From assembly GCA_010094025.1 (NCBI GenBank), contig ML991771.1:124001-188000 (forward strand): a stretch of 64,000 nt of DNA. The letters run 5' to 3'. The translations under genes were made by a program, and so were the position numbers. This DNA is from Viridothelium virens. Lineage: Eukaryota; Ascomycota; Dothideomycetes; Trypetheliales; Trypetheliaceae. Below the pieces are notes generated by a model. That model was given only the letters and a program-made list of their open reading frames with translations. It had not been told where the DNA came from and ran no database searches. Shown piece by piece: positions 44,554 through 55,009 of this stretch (position 1 is the first letter of the stretch; each line of letters starts with the position of its first letter).

Positions 44554-45600
44554 ATGGCGTCGCCAGTATCCGTGGGCGAAATTATCGCTGTGTCATCTCT
44601 CCTATGGAACACCTACCAAAAGTGCAAGGAAGCATCTCGTGAATACAATGATCTTGCGAGTCTCCTTAACGGTATCTTTCTCACCTTGTCGAGCGTGCGA
44701 TGCGCAATCGAGCCCATCTTTGACACCTTGCCCACGATGCACAAAGCCACTCTTGGTGACACGCTACATGGTTTAAGAAGCATTGCAATAGATATCTCAC
44801 TTGATTTGAGCAACAACCAATCTAAGCTTTCGAAGATGAAGTTCAGACTACTCCACAATCCTCGAGAAGCCGAGTCACGACTAACGGCTCGGCTTTCGAA
44901 CTTGAATACCTGCATGTCAGCAATCGTAATGTACGTCTAGATAAGACCGTCTAAACCCAACATAAACACTGGTGGCGATCACAATTAAACACACTAACTC
45001 CCACATAGCGACTCTGTCACGAATCCGAGAGCTTCTTCCATTACTAAGCGGCAGGAAGCTGTCGTAGCTCCAGATCAACCCCAACAAGTGGTCAGCACAA
45101 GTCCAGCAATCGCACGCTGGCTCTCTGCTACGGACAAGATGACTGGCAATATCGCTGCCCGCGGCTTCTTCGACTACGCTGCGACATGCAACAAATGCAG
45201 TGGTCCTACAGCTGATCTTGTTCAATATTCTCTGACTATCCGGGAAAATCAGATATGCGGCAGCACGCAGGACAGCGCTGGCCGCGCAACTATAGATGGC
45301 ACATTCAATCCACACAACAACAGCGTGTCCTTCGTCAAGAGATATTATTATGTCACCCGCGGAACGCGAAAGCCCGCGTGGGAATACGTTGGAAAGTTCA
45401 CGGCGCGAGGTATTGTTGGGGAATGGCACTTTCCGGACGATCCACCGAAGTTGGCATCATGGAGAGGCTCTTTCGGTGTATGGCTCGTAGAAGACGAGGT
45501 TGCGCAGGGGGCCGATCTAGAGGAACAAATGAAGCTACTTACCGAGAAGGGACAAGTTCTTACGAGGTCGATGACTGGAGATCTGGGGGAGAGAACGTAA
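44554..45600 (+). CDS. Fungus-specific protein: NLR-type N-terminal helical region plus beta-rich C-terminal domain
   Basis: Two exons, 44554-44930 and 45009-45600 (78-nt intron), 322 residues. Residues 1-125 (SVGEIIAVSSLLWNTYQKCK, ASREYNDLASLLNGIFLTLS) resemble the helical N-terminal domain found on many fungal STAND/NLR proteins, but no NACHT or NB-ARC follows. The C-terminal part starts with CNKCSG and continues as strand-rich repeats (GRATIDGTFNPHNNSVSFVK, WEYVGKFTARGIVGEWHFPD, WRGSFGVWLVED). Its GxWxxSGxFxL-like ending looks like a small beta-barrel. The function is not known; the domain names are my inference from pattern. Confidence 0.7.
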
Positions 45601-46802
45601 GAAAAGGGTATGTGCTTCCTCTTTCGTTCTGTGTATGTCTCATCAGCATTGTGATCTTGATGCTCCAGAACAAGCATCATGGCAGCCGGAGCTAGCACTT
45701 GATCAGTACGGAAATCTATTGAAATATTCAGAACTCGTGTGCAACCCCCAGAGGAACGTATCGGTTGTGATATTTGATCGTGGACATGTATGACTTACGG
45801 CAGATGTTCAGCTTTAAATCTGACAATCACCGAAGTGTATACCCGGAGACGTTTGGAACAGACCATTTAGTACTGCAAACACTGCACAGCAAGGGTGTAG
45901 CTGATGACTAGCGCAGGGCTCGGTGGGAAGCGCGAAAGCTCGTCAATAGATCCGAATAAATGATTCTCGCTAGACGTACATGAACGGGAAAAAGGCACCA
46001 AGTGAGTTGAGCTTAGCATAGAAGTTGACGCAGATGTTATCAGACAGTTGATCCGTTCGTTTGTACCGGCCTGCATTGTCTGCCAGCAATAAGATAGTCT
46101 TGAAGTGGCAGTAGCGAATAGCACCGTGGTATTGATGTCACAAGCTACCTTAGTGACCCATAGAGCAGATTAGATGTTTTGGGAAGCGGAAAACATGACC
46201 GTACACCCAGGAGGAGGCGTCTTGCCGGGCCCAACCAGATGAGACGGCTGGAATCTTGCCTATGTCTTCATGCACTTTCATCTGAGAATCTGCTTGACTT
46301 TTGCTACCCATCCATCTCGAAAATAATTTCTTTCGAGTCGTCTTCTGGGTCGTATGACTAAGCCAAACTGTGGTGCTCCAATTAACTCAAACTCAGCTCG
46401 GACTTCGGACCCCGACTATCCAAATACCAACTCCAACATTCTGCACCTTGCCTTATGCTTGTATATACAAGCCAATAAGCAGGATGATTTTTACGATAAA
46501 TCATCTTCGTTACGGCACACGAATGATTGGTGTGTATGTCATGTGACAAGGGCCAGCCAACGGTGGATACCTACTGCATACAGTGAGACTTCGGTCTCCG
46601 GATCACGCAGGTACTATTGGCTTACAATCCTTGGTTGGTAGTAGTGTTTCTCAGCTCTTCTACTACCCTCATTTATCTTTTTCTTCGTTTCTCTTTTCAG
46701 AGTGCTTCCATTCCGTCTGTTACCCCATTGTACGGAGTACTGATCCACCAGCTCTTTCGAACACCAAATCATATACTTCAGCAACCCAGGATCCTACTCA
46801 AC
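45601..46802. other. Intergenic
   Basis: 1.2 kb. CT-rich sequence at about 46657-46700 ending TTTTCAG, and TACGGAGTAC at 46731-46740, lie just before the EthD start and may belong to its leader. No other gene seen. Confidence 0.45.
46731..46740 (+). repeat. TACGGAGTAC motif, copy 5
   Basis: Exact decamer 63 bases before the EthD-protein ATG. Confidence 0.8.
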
Positions 46803-47457
46803 ATGTCTCTGCCAGAGCCTCCTACCGGCGGTGAGCCCGGCCAGCTCCTCTGCCTGACCATTCTCGGTTATAAGAAGGCCGGCCTGAGCGAGGAAGACTA
46901 CAAGCACCACATGACCAAGGTGACGGCTCCAATGACACAGGACCTGATGGTGAAGTACGGCATTGTGCGCTGGACAATGGTATGTCCTTGTTTAGCTTCT
47001 GCTAATCCCCCTTTGTCGCTCAAGCTAACGCAAATCTGCTGCGTTCAGATCCACAACAATACCTCCACTCGAGCGCAAATGGCCCATATCTTCGGTCCCT
47101 CATTCCCGAATACCTCAGACTTTGACTGCTTCACCCAGATCGTCTTCAAGAGTGTCCATGACTATAAGAAAGTGCTTGAGGATCCATTCTATAAGCAGAA
47201 TTGCGCGCCAGACCATGGGAATTTTGCGGACATGAGAAACAGCAAGTAAGTCGGTAGTTCATTGGGATATACTTTTTGGGTCAAGCCGGAAAGACACCGA
47301 CTTGCCCATAGGCTCCAGACTGTTGCTGGAAGAGATGAAAGGACAACTTGTTGGTGTCGTACTGAATTCGGGCTGACTCATTTTTGATAGGATTACCATT
47401 GGCTGGATCACTGAGATTGTAAATGACGGAAAGATCAGTCAGGGACTCACGGCTTAA
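46803..47457 (+). CDS. EthD-domain protein (small dehydratase/cyclase-like)
   Basis: Three exons, 46803-46979, 47049-47245 and 47391-47457 (introns of 69 and 145 nt), 146 residues. [40 protein letters not shown] and [20 protein letters not shown] are the EthD/dimeric alpha-beta-barrel pattern seen in fungal tailoring enzymes of polyketide pathways. The frame of exon 2 would stop at NSK, but splicing at GCAA|GTAAGT to ...GATAG|G restores [19 protein letters not shown], the expected family C-terminus. No PKS or other pathway gene is present in the window, so this looks like an isolated member. Confidence 0.88.
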
Positions 47458-48011
47458 GATCCGTGACGAATCGCTGAGATCGATCAAGAAATTTGGATGA
47501 GGTGAAGGCCCATAGAGAATCGAGCGACAATCGTGTCGGGTATGGATGGCTTAAAACTGGCAACACACTACCATATCACGTAAAAAGCATTAAGGCCAAC
47601 AACATTCAATAAAAATCGCGAGTCTAATTACTCTACTGCTCATACCCATCATGATGCTTTCCAAGGGAATCATCACGCTCCAATCTTCATGTCGGAAAAT
47701 GCGTTCTTTTCAAAGCCACTGACACTTTAAATTCGGATTACTATGTTGGAAAAGAAAAAGGAAAAAAGGGCCAGAACAGGCTATTTTCGGTCCTTCAGAT
47801 TTATCATACTCTGTCTAAATTATCAACAGCGCAGACGCGGTTAACACTCAAGAACCACAGCCGGGATGGACGATCTGTCTGGACTTGATCAACTCATTGC
47901 TTTCATATCATATGGGAATTAGAGAGCTTCACATGCTTGTGTACATTGTGGAAACAATGACACGCAAGATCTGGATTTCTCCTGGAATGGTGGTCGAGCC
48001 AATCAGATCTC
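47458..48011. other. Intergenic, convergent
   Basis: 554 AT-rich bases between convergent 3' ends. Nothing supportable. Confidence 0.5.
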
Positions 48012-49164
48012 CTACCCTGACCCTGATTCGGGTACTTTTGAACCGGGCATTTCGTTGCGTTGAATCCCATCTATCTCATACGACCTTTCAATTCCGGTTT
48101 CATATCTCTGTGCATCTATAGGTTGTGGATGAGGCAATTGCCCAGAAGGGTGCAGTAAGTGAACGCTCTTTCCAACAGGTTCCGGTAGCAGCTCTCGTAA
48201 TCTTCTCTCCTGTCTCTTTACTTTTTTAAGAAGAAATAGTACAGCTGTTGATGCGGCCAGTAAAAGTACGCCAAGGGGGACGGCGGAGCCAGCAGTAGTC
48301 TTTGCTATATTTGAACCATTACCACTATATTCAGCACAGGTACCATTTGCAGCGGCAGGAGTGATGATGGTCGTATTTTTCTGCATGTTTTCCGGCAAGG
48401 TAGCTCCATTAGAGCGATTGTAGATAACCTGGCCTTCATTGAGCGTGAAGGGCTCGGTACCATAGGGTCGATCGGGAGAGCTGAGCGTCGATTGAAAACA
48501 TTGTCCCGTTGTCGAGTTGAAACCAGACGACCCGGAAAGACCACAGCAGTACTGGCCGACCGGGGCGTCAATTACCAGGACAACCGAGTTTGTGCTATAC
48601 GAAGTCACTTTCAGGTCTCATCAGCAGCTGCCTCTATGAAAGCTAAGCTGAAATTAATCCGCAGAGCATCGTATACGTACCGTCCTTACAGAATTGAGGG
48701 CATGAGGTGCTGTCCCACGATGGGTCTGTACATAATCCCCGCGCTAGTCGATTGTTCCATGCGTTTTCTGCTGTACTCTGTTGAAAGCAATACCCATTGC
48801 TTACGCAGATATCGGTGGCCTCGCAGCAGGCACTGAATTCAGCTGAAGCATCGCAAGGTGTGTAGCCTGAGTCTATGCCTGAGGTTCCGTTTGGATAGTA
48901 GCAGGCTTGTTGCATCTCTGCAGTACAGTATAATGCTGTGTTGCTGGATAGCAGGAAGTTCTCTTGTTTGGATAACTTGGCTCCAACAAAAAGGGAAATG
49001 AAACTAGTTGTGGGTATTGAGAAAAAGACCGACAATACTCGCTGAAAATATGGTAGAGTATGGCCGACTTTCTGGCCTGAAATAATGGCCGCCAACCTTG
49101 TTCGCGGTAGTTCGCTTCCCACATATCAACATACGTGCAACCCGAAAAGGGGATTACTCTTCAT
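48012..49164 (-). CDS. Cys-rich single-pass surface protein
   Basis: Three exons, 49164-49135, 49041-48681 and 48616-48012 (introns of 93 and 64 nt), 331 residues. The short exon MKSNPLFGLH joins to RVLSVFFSIPTTSFISLFVG, forming a signal peptide; no in-frame ATG exists in the large exon before the mature part, so a first exon is required. The ectodomain has ordered Cys (QQACYYPNG, YTPCDASAEFSACCEATDIC, SNGYCFQQ, RGLCTDPSWDSTSCPQFCKD, GQYCCGLSG), a pattern frequent in Pezizomycotina surface proteins. One membrane segment (PLGVLLLAASTAVLFLL) is followed by a basic cytosolic tail. The exon 1 assignment is the least certain part. Confidence 0.78.
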
Positions 49165-50391
49165 GATCGTCACTCTGAATTACTGCCAATGAGGAGCGAG
49201 TGATGCCTATCGTTGCTCGATTAATTCTCAAGTTGGTAATTTCAACTTCAGCCGCATAAGCTGGAAGGGCACAGGCAAAGCACAGAAGAACAAGCTAGAA
49301 CTACAATGGGCGGATGCCTACCTAATCGAGCCTGCGACTTTGCACGGCTCTCTCGGCTCGATTTCCAGTGGTTTGTCTCTTATCGTACACGCGAGCGCCA
49401 TATACTTCATGAAGCCGACCTGTGAGTCCAAGACACGTCACGGCTTTGTCGACCGTTGCCCCGCTTTTGCGTGAAGCCTCGAAGCAGGCAGCAAGCCCCA
49501 AGACAGGAGCGTCTTGGAAAATTTATTGGTCCAGATTCTCGCTTGCGGAGACTCCCACATACTGTATTGGGTTACAAGCTACGAACTGCCCATGAGCTTC
49601 AGTACCATACCTGATGCTAGTATTTATCGGCTACGGTAGACGCTCCATCTTGAAGCCGCTCGATCCTGCTGTATTTTGGCTTGTCTCCTGTAGTGTTCTC
49701 TTAGGGTAATACGACACCGACGGTGTGTGGGACAACGAGATCCTATCACGTGATTATGAGTGGGAGTCGTGAGTTGCCACATATATAGGTCTAAGGTCTT
49801 TATTTCAACAGTCAAGTCCACAAGGCTTCACCACTTTTCTATCAACATCATAAGCTTATGCCTTCACCTCGTATACCCTTTGAGCTGATGGGTACATCGT
49901 ACAAGACGACCAAAGCTCTCGTGCCTTAGACGATTTGCCTGCTGATTCTCCAGGTACGGCAGACCAAGACTTTCCCAATCTGAAGTGTATATGTACGAAC
50001 GATTGTTTTTATGACTCTAGCTTCGTGGAGAATGGGTATCTGGTTAGATATCAGACATGATACGGCCGAAGGAGACGCCGGAATGACGTTATACGGTAAC
50101 TGATCGGCTAGAGTACTCTATGGGGTCGCCGGGCCAATTTCCTTTACGGACGAAATGATTCAAAGCTCGATTCATCTCATCAACCCAAGCAAGCCATAAT
50201 CTGAGCTTCGATCTAGCCACTATTTCTTCCTTTTCCCCGGTACCAACTAGCATCAGCTTTGCACACGTATACTAAGCGGTACGGGCTTACAATTACAACG
50301 CAATTGCAGCCACCGAGATAGCAAGGAACATACTCGACTTCTGCTCTTCTGCCCACTTTCTGAAATTCCATTTTGCGCCTCGAACTCTAAT
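49165..50391. other. Intergenic, divergent
   Basis: 1.2 kb between the Cys-rich surface gene and the secreted-protein gene. No supportable gene or repeat. Confidence 0.45.
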
Positions 50392-51229
50392 ATGATTTTT
50401 TCGGTCTGTGCAATACTTTCTTTGGCCAAAATCTTAGGTGCATTGAAGCTGAATAGCTCTCAACCTATGACTATCTCTACTCGGGAGCATTCTCAACCTG
50501 TTATTAGTAATGGGACTATCAGGTTTTTGGTGTGAGTACTTTGGCATACCAGTTATAGGGGCTGTCCTCAGAGTGGCTTTCAGGGATCTGCCTGCTTCAA
50601 ACCTTATAAAACGTAATACTGCGCCAACCGAGTCGAACTATTCTAAAAGGCAGCAGGGATATTCGTATCCGATAAATCGATGCCCATCACCTGGCCTAAT
50701 CACCGACCTCTTTGACACTTTCGAAGGGTCTATGTGCTTTAGAGAGGCTAGTGCAAGGGAAGCCACTATCGCTTGTTCGTTGAGGACCGCCGGTTGGAGT
50801 TTTTATCAAGTTCATGATGAGTTCACCTGTAGCGAGGGAGAGATTTGCGTTGATGGAGCCTTTGAGCGACCTAAAGATACCGCTTGGTGCGTTTCCGAGG
50901 TCTCTTTCATCGCACTCGCTACGGCTGCGATGGTAAATTACCATCAACTACCAGCTGTACTGAACCCAAATCCACAGGTTGGTGACGCTGTCGAGGTTAT
51001 TCTGAGGACAAGAGAAGACGCTGATGTTCTTTTCCAAACTCGTGATATCACTATCACGCCAATAAACAGAGATGGTCATTGGCTACTTCCACCGGCTTCA
51101 TGCTCTGAGTGTAGCTCTCTCAGACTATCCGATGTACCAGTAAGAACAGCCAACTTCGCGATAGACATTACCCTGCCGAATCCAAGCGATGAAGCAGTCA
51201 TGGTTGGATTCATTTGGAGACAACCCTGA
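50392..51229 (+). CDS. Secreted Cys-containing protein with two dibasic sites (effector-like candidate)
   Basis: Two exons, 50392-50531 and 50584-51229 (52-nt intron GTGAGT...TTTCAG), 261 residues. The N-terminus MIFSVCAILSLAKILGA is a signal peptide that is lost if the downstream ATG at 50510 is used. Lys-Arg pairs at residues 56-57 and 68-69 are candidate Kex2 sites that would release a mature domain starting QQGYSYPINRCPSPG. That domain has eight Cys (for example FTCSEGEICVDG, ASCSECSS), an even number suiting disulfides. There is no membrane segment or GPI-type tail. I do not recognise the fold. Confidence 0.68.
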
Positions 51230-51573
51230 GCAAAGCATTTTAAGTCACCAACGTGCTGATTTGTGATCGACGGTCCGGTGTGAAACAGGCAATCAGCACT
51301 TCGTGTCCATTTATTGCCGTACACGGGACTGTGATAGACGACATGAAAGAGACACTGATGGCTCTAAGGTTCCAATATGACTGAATGTTTATCTAAAAAC
51401 ACCGTTCGCTATGACTGAGACAGTCCAGAAGGATGCGGTAGATCGAAAACGCCGGAGGAAACAATCAAAATGCTAGAAGGATCGAGCTATACTTGCACTG
51501 CCTCCAGGCTTGTACCATGTCTTGATTTCTCCTCTGCTCGGCTTCTCTCCTAAACTTTCCTGCAATACATCGA
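51230..51573. other. Intergenic, convergent
   Basis: 344 bases between convergent genes; nothing seen. Confidence 0.5.
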
Positions 51574-52858
51574 CTAACCTTCTCTATCCTGAGCGCTCCA
51601 ATACGTTCTCTGTGGCATATTTCCCGCAGTACCAGCGGGCGGCGCCGCGAAATCGGTCATTGGCTCCGCATCAGAGCCCAGCTTATTAGCCTCGTATCCT
51701 TCAAATGTTCTGGATCGTGCGTTGCTGCTTCCACCCGCGAGCATGACAGGAATGCGCGCGATAGCGATGAAAATATCGCTAAGGTTGAAAGAGTCGAGGA
51801 ATGCCCTCCACGTGCTCATCCTAGTCCGTCCATTGTTCGAATGATACTCTCTGCTGCGAAACGTGAAGTGCATCATCAGCGCCAACAGCACCTGTTCGAT
51901 GCAGATGAGCAGGTTCGGAAGGCCGATGGAGAGGTCGTCGAAGGTAAATTTGGCGCCCATCTTTGCTTGCACGGACTTGTTCCCGGAGACGAAGCTGAAG
52001 ATGAGGGACTGGATAAAGTTGAAGAAGACGATGAGCTTGAAGGAGACAAGTTTCCATAGTGGCTTATGCGAGGCCATGGGTTTCTTCAGGCGGCCATAGA
52101 ATCGGATGACGGCTGTCACAGCGAAAGTCGTGATGACGTTCGTAAGAAGTGTCACCTACCACAGTCTCTTAGCTTTCACTTTCATGATCAAGGGCCTTGA
52201 TTGACCACCAGTCGGAATATACTTACCCAAAAATGGCCAAAATGGGGGCTGTTCGAATTTGAGCAGTACTTTCCCGTGGCAAGGGTGATCCATTGGACGA
52301 CGTAGAAACCAAGCGTAAGTGGGGGGTATAGAAATACAATGACCCACATCCGCTATTAAAATGTTTAGCTGAATGTGTTCGAACCCGGTAGTAGACCCGC
52401 CACTGCAGGAATCAACCTACTTTAAACATCCCTAAGCAGCCCTTTCCAGTCTCTTTGCCTTTCCGATCAAGCATAGGAAGGTTGAAGAAGAAAGCCTCCC
52501 TTGTCTGAGGATCCGGAGCAACATAATGAACGAAGAGGAGGAAAAGAGCGGCGAGAGCGAATGCTTCGTAGATATATCCAACCGGCTGGACGTACAGCGC
52601 GGCATCATACCAGGCGATAGAGAACAACGCAGCTACGCTGAACCATATTGGAGTGACGACTACCCGAACAATCTGGCGTTGCTCCTCGGGGAACGTGTAT
52701 CGATGCAAATGCTTGAAGACCAAGAATCGCGAGATGACGGCGGTGAGTAGTACGCAGGCTCCTCCCGTAATAAGGAAGATGTGTTGCAGTGTCAATCCGC
52801 CTGCTACAGGCTTAGGAGCATCGCTGATAGGGAGAGGCGGGCATGTTTTCGCGGGCAT
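51574..52858 (-). CDS. DUF300 / organic solute transporter alpha-like membrane protein
   Basis: Three exons, 52858-52421, 52352-52227 and 52155-51574 (introns of 68 and 71 nt), 381 residues, about seven membrane segments. HIFLITGGACVLLTAVISRF, VVVTPIWFSVAALFSIAWYD, the middle exon RMWVIVFLYPPLTLGFYVVQ, and FKLIVFFNFIQSLIFSFV followed by LLICIEQVLLALMMHFTFRS match the DUF300 (TMEM184/OST-alpha) family. The ATG at 52858 (MPAKTCPPLP) is used; a longer frame upstream begins with a non-ATG codon. The role in fungi is unknown; distant relatives move sterol-like solutes or sit in vacuolar membranes. Confidence 0.9.
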
Positions 52859-53914
52859 ATTGTTGTCGTGACCAATCGCAGTAATGAGAAGGCTTTTTTC
52901 CGTGAGAGACAAATCGTGCAGAACTGGGCAACAACAAATAGAAAAGGAGAAAGATGCGTATTTTTAAGCGGAGAGATAGGGACACAGATGGAAAAGGCTT
53001 TGAAGCTTTGAGTTATACATTGGCAAAAGCTATGCAGGTAAAAGAAAAATATTGTGGCTGCGCGGCATCCTTGATTCATGTCGTGGTAAGTAGCAACTCA
53101 GCTGATGCATCTTTGAAGCCGGACGGGCTTTTAATGATGGTAGCATGCCGTTCTCGTCGCGCTTCTAAACCGTTTTAGCAAGCGTGCAAGCGAGATGGGA
53201 CTTTGGTCTAGCTTGGATTGGTCGGTGGGTTGGCGTGGCTTTTTCAGTCTCGCTGGCTGTAGATAAGCGATGGACGTGCTAGGTTAGGCTTGCGAGGCGA
53301 TTGCGTCCTCTAAAGATAGGCCTAGTTAAATGATGAGGCTGAGTCAACCTAGGTTTCAGAGTGGAGAAAGGGTCAACGATGGAATCGTCGCCCTAACATC
53401 CGCGTATTAAGATTATCTTAACGACGCTTGACCTTTTCTAGCTCTAGATTGATGAACGCTTTCGCTTAAATGGCCATTGCTGTTGAGACGTTTGCGCTAC
53501 ATAAGCTTCAGCTGCAAGTGCCAAAGATGAAAATGCCGCAGTCGGCGGTCAACAACCACAAAAAGGTCTCCGATGCTACTACCTTTTCGCAACAACTACA
53601 AAATTTGACCGCCAAACGTCGAAGAACATTAGATACACACGTTGGTCAACTACCCAGCTATACGACCCATGGACATGCTCGTCACAGCGCTTCAGCCGTC
53701 TGCCGTGTTCATTTGCATGCAGCTTAACTATGAGATGGCCTCGACGACGTATTGACTGGTTCCTGTCCCGGCTTCTCACTGAGCCACCTCTGTATCGCGT
53801 AAGAGTGCCTTCCTTCAGATTTTACTGAATTGTGAGAAAAAGCCATAGAATTAATATGTTTTCCAGAATCATCGGCGGCCGGGGGACTTGTTTCAATTAA
53901 GCAATATCCATCAT
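52859..53914. other. Intergenic
   Basis: About 1 kb upstream of the DUF300 gene. No supportable gene. Confidence 0.45.
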
Positions 53915-54124
53915 TTATTGACTAGAGTACCTATCAACGTATTGACTTTCTGGGGCGGTAAGAGTCATTCCGGATGCTTTATTCTGTCTTTGCGAGGTCA
54001 AGTTCGAATTTTCTTTTGCGGAGTTTCCGATTGAGTTTGCCCAGTCTCCCATGAATGCTAGCTCCGGGTTCACAACCCGCGACGGCTTTTTGCTGCCTGA
54101 CTTTGCGGTTGGGACGTCGGCCAT
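53915..54124 (-). CDS. Hypothetical 69-residue protein (uncertain)
   Basis: An ATG-initiated ORF, MADVPTAKSGSKKPSRVV... ending YVDRYSSQ; polar, basic N-terminal half, no membrane segment or recognised motif. The longer frame starts at a non-ATG codon. It stands alone in a gene-poor stretch and may be chance. Confidence 0.25.
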   Translation of the reverse strand: MADVPTAKSGSKKPSRVVNPELAFMGDWANSIGNSAKENSNLTSQRQNKASGMTLTAPESQYVDRYSSQ

Positions 54125-55009
54125 AGTGTAAATAGAAGGGATGATCGATCTGAACAAGACTGGAAACAAATTGTTTGATGAAAATTTTTTTGAGGATGGC
54201 TCACATAAGAATGGAGGCCGCGAAGTGTAGCACTTATAGATGAATTCTGAATGGACATACTTTTCACCCGAAAAGCTTTGCCTTGGGACTCATGGGAAAA
54301 TACAATTTCCTTTTCAGCGTATGTAAAAAGGCTTGCCTCGTATCCCATCCAGTCGCATGGGTCGCGTATGACCAAAGAACAGGGACCATCAACAACTCAC
54401 AGGATCGGATGCAGGTCTATCGGGGCTACCTGAATCTTGAGCAGTCAGTGTTAGAGAAGCATAGAGCTACTTACAATTACCTGATAGAGGATAGTCGCTT
54501 GGTGATGAAGGACCACGTCGCGGTCACGGAAGCCACGACGGGTACAGGTATGCGGAGAATAGACTGGACCTCGATGGCGGGGACTGGTCAGTGACGGCCA
54601 GATGTCAATTACAATTGCCTCATCAGGAGCGTGATCGACCGAAATGCGGTGGCCAAATACCGCTCCATGAAGAGTGGAACAATCTGACGATTCAAGAGAG
54701 AAAAATCAGGAATGGCAAGATAGAAGGCACCCCTGATTTGCGCTAGACCAAAGGCGGTATTTGTATTTTTCTCGGCCAATGATTTCCTCTTAGGCAGACA
54801 ATGTGGCTGTTATAGCCCTCCATACGATCAGGTCTAGCGATTTCATTGGGTCACGCTTCCTGCCGTTACATGCAGCTTCAGCGAGGCACGAACGCCAACT
54901 GCTGCCTCGCAGCCTCGTTCGGGCAGCATCATGACTTATAAAAAATCTTCGTCCTCTTGGAGTGATCTTGGATCCAGGGCGACTCGTGCGCACAAGATCA
55001 ATCGCTGGC
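54125..55009. other. Intergenic before the Clr5 gene
   Basis: 885 bases with no supportable gene or repeat. Confidence 0.45.
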
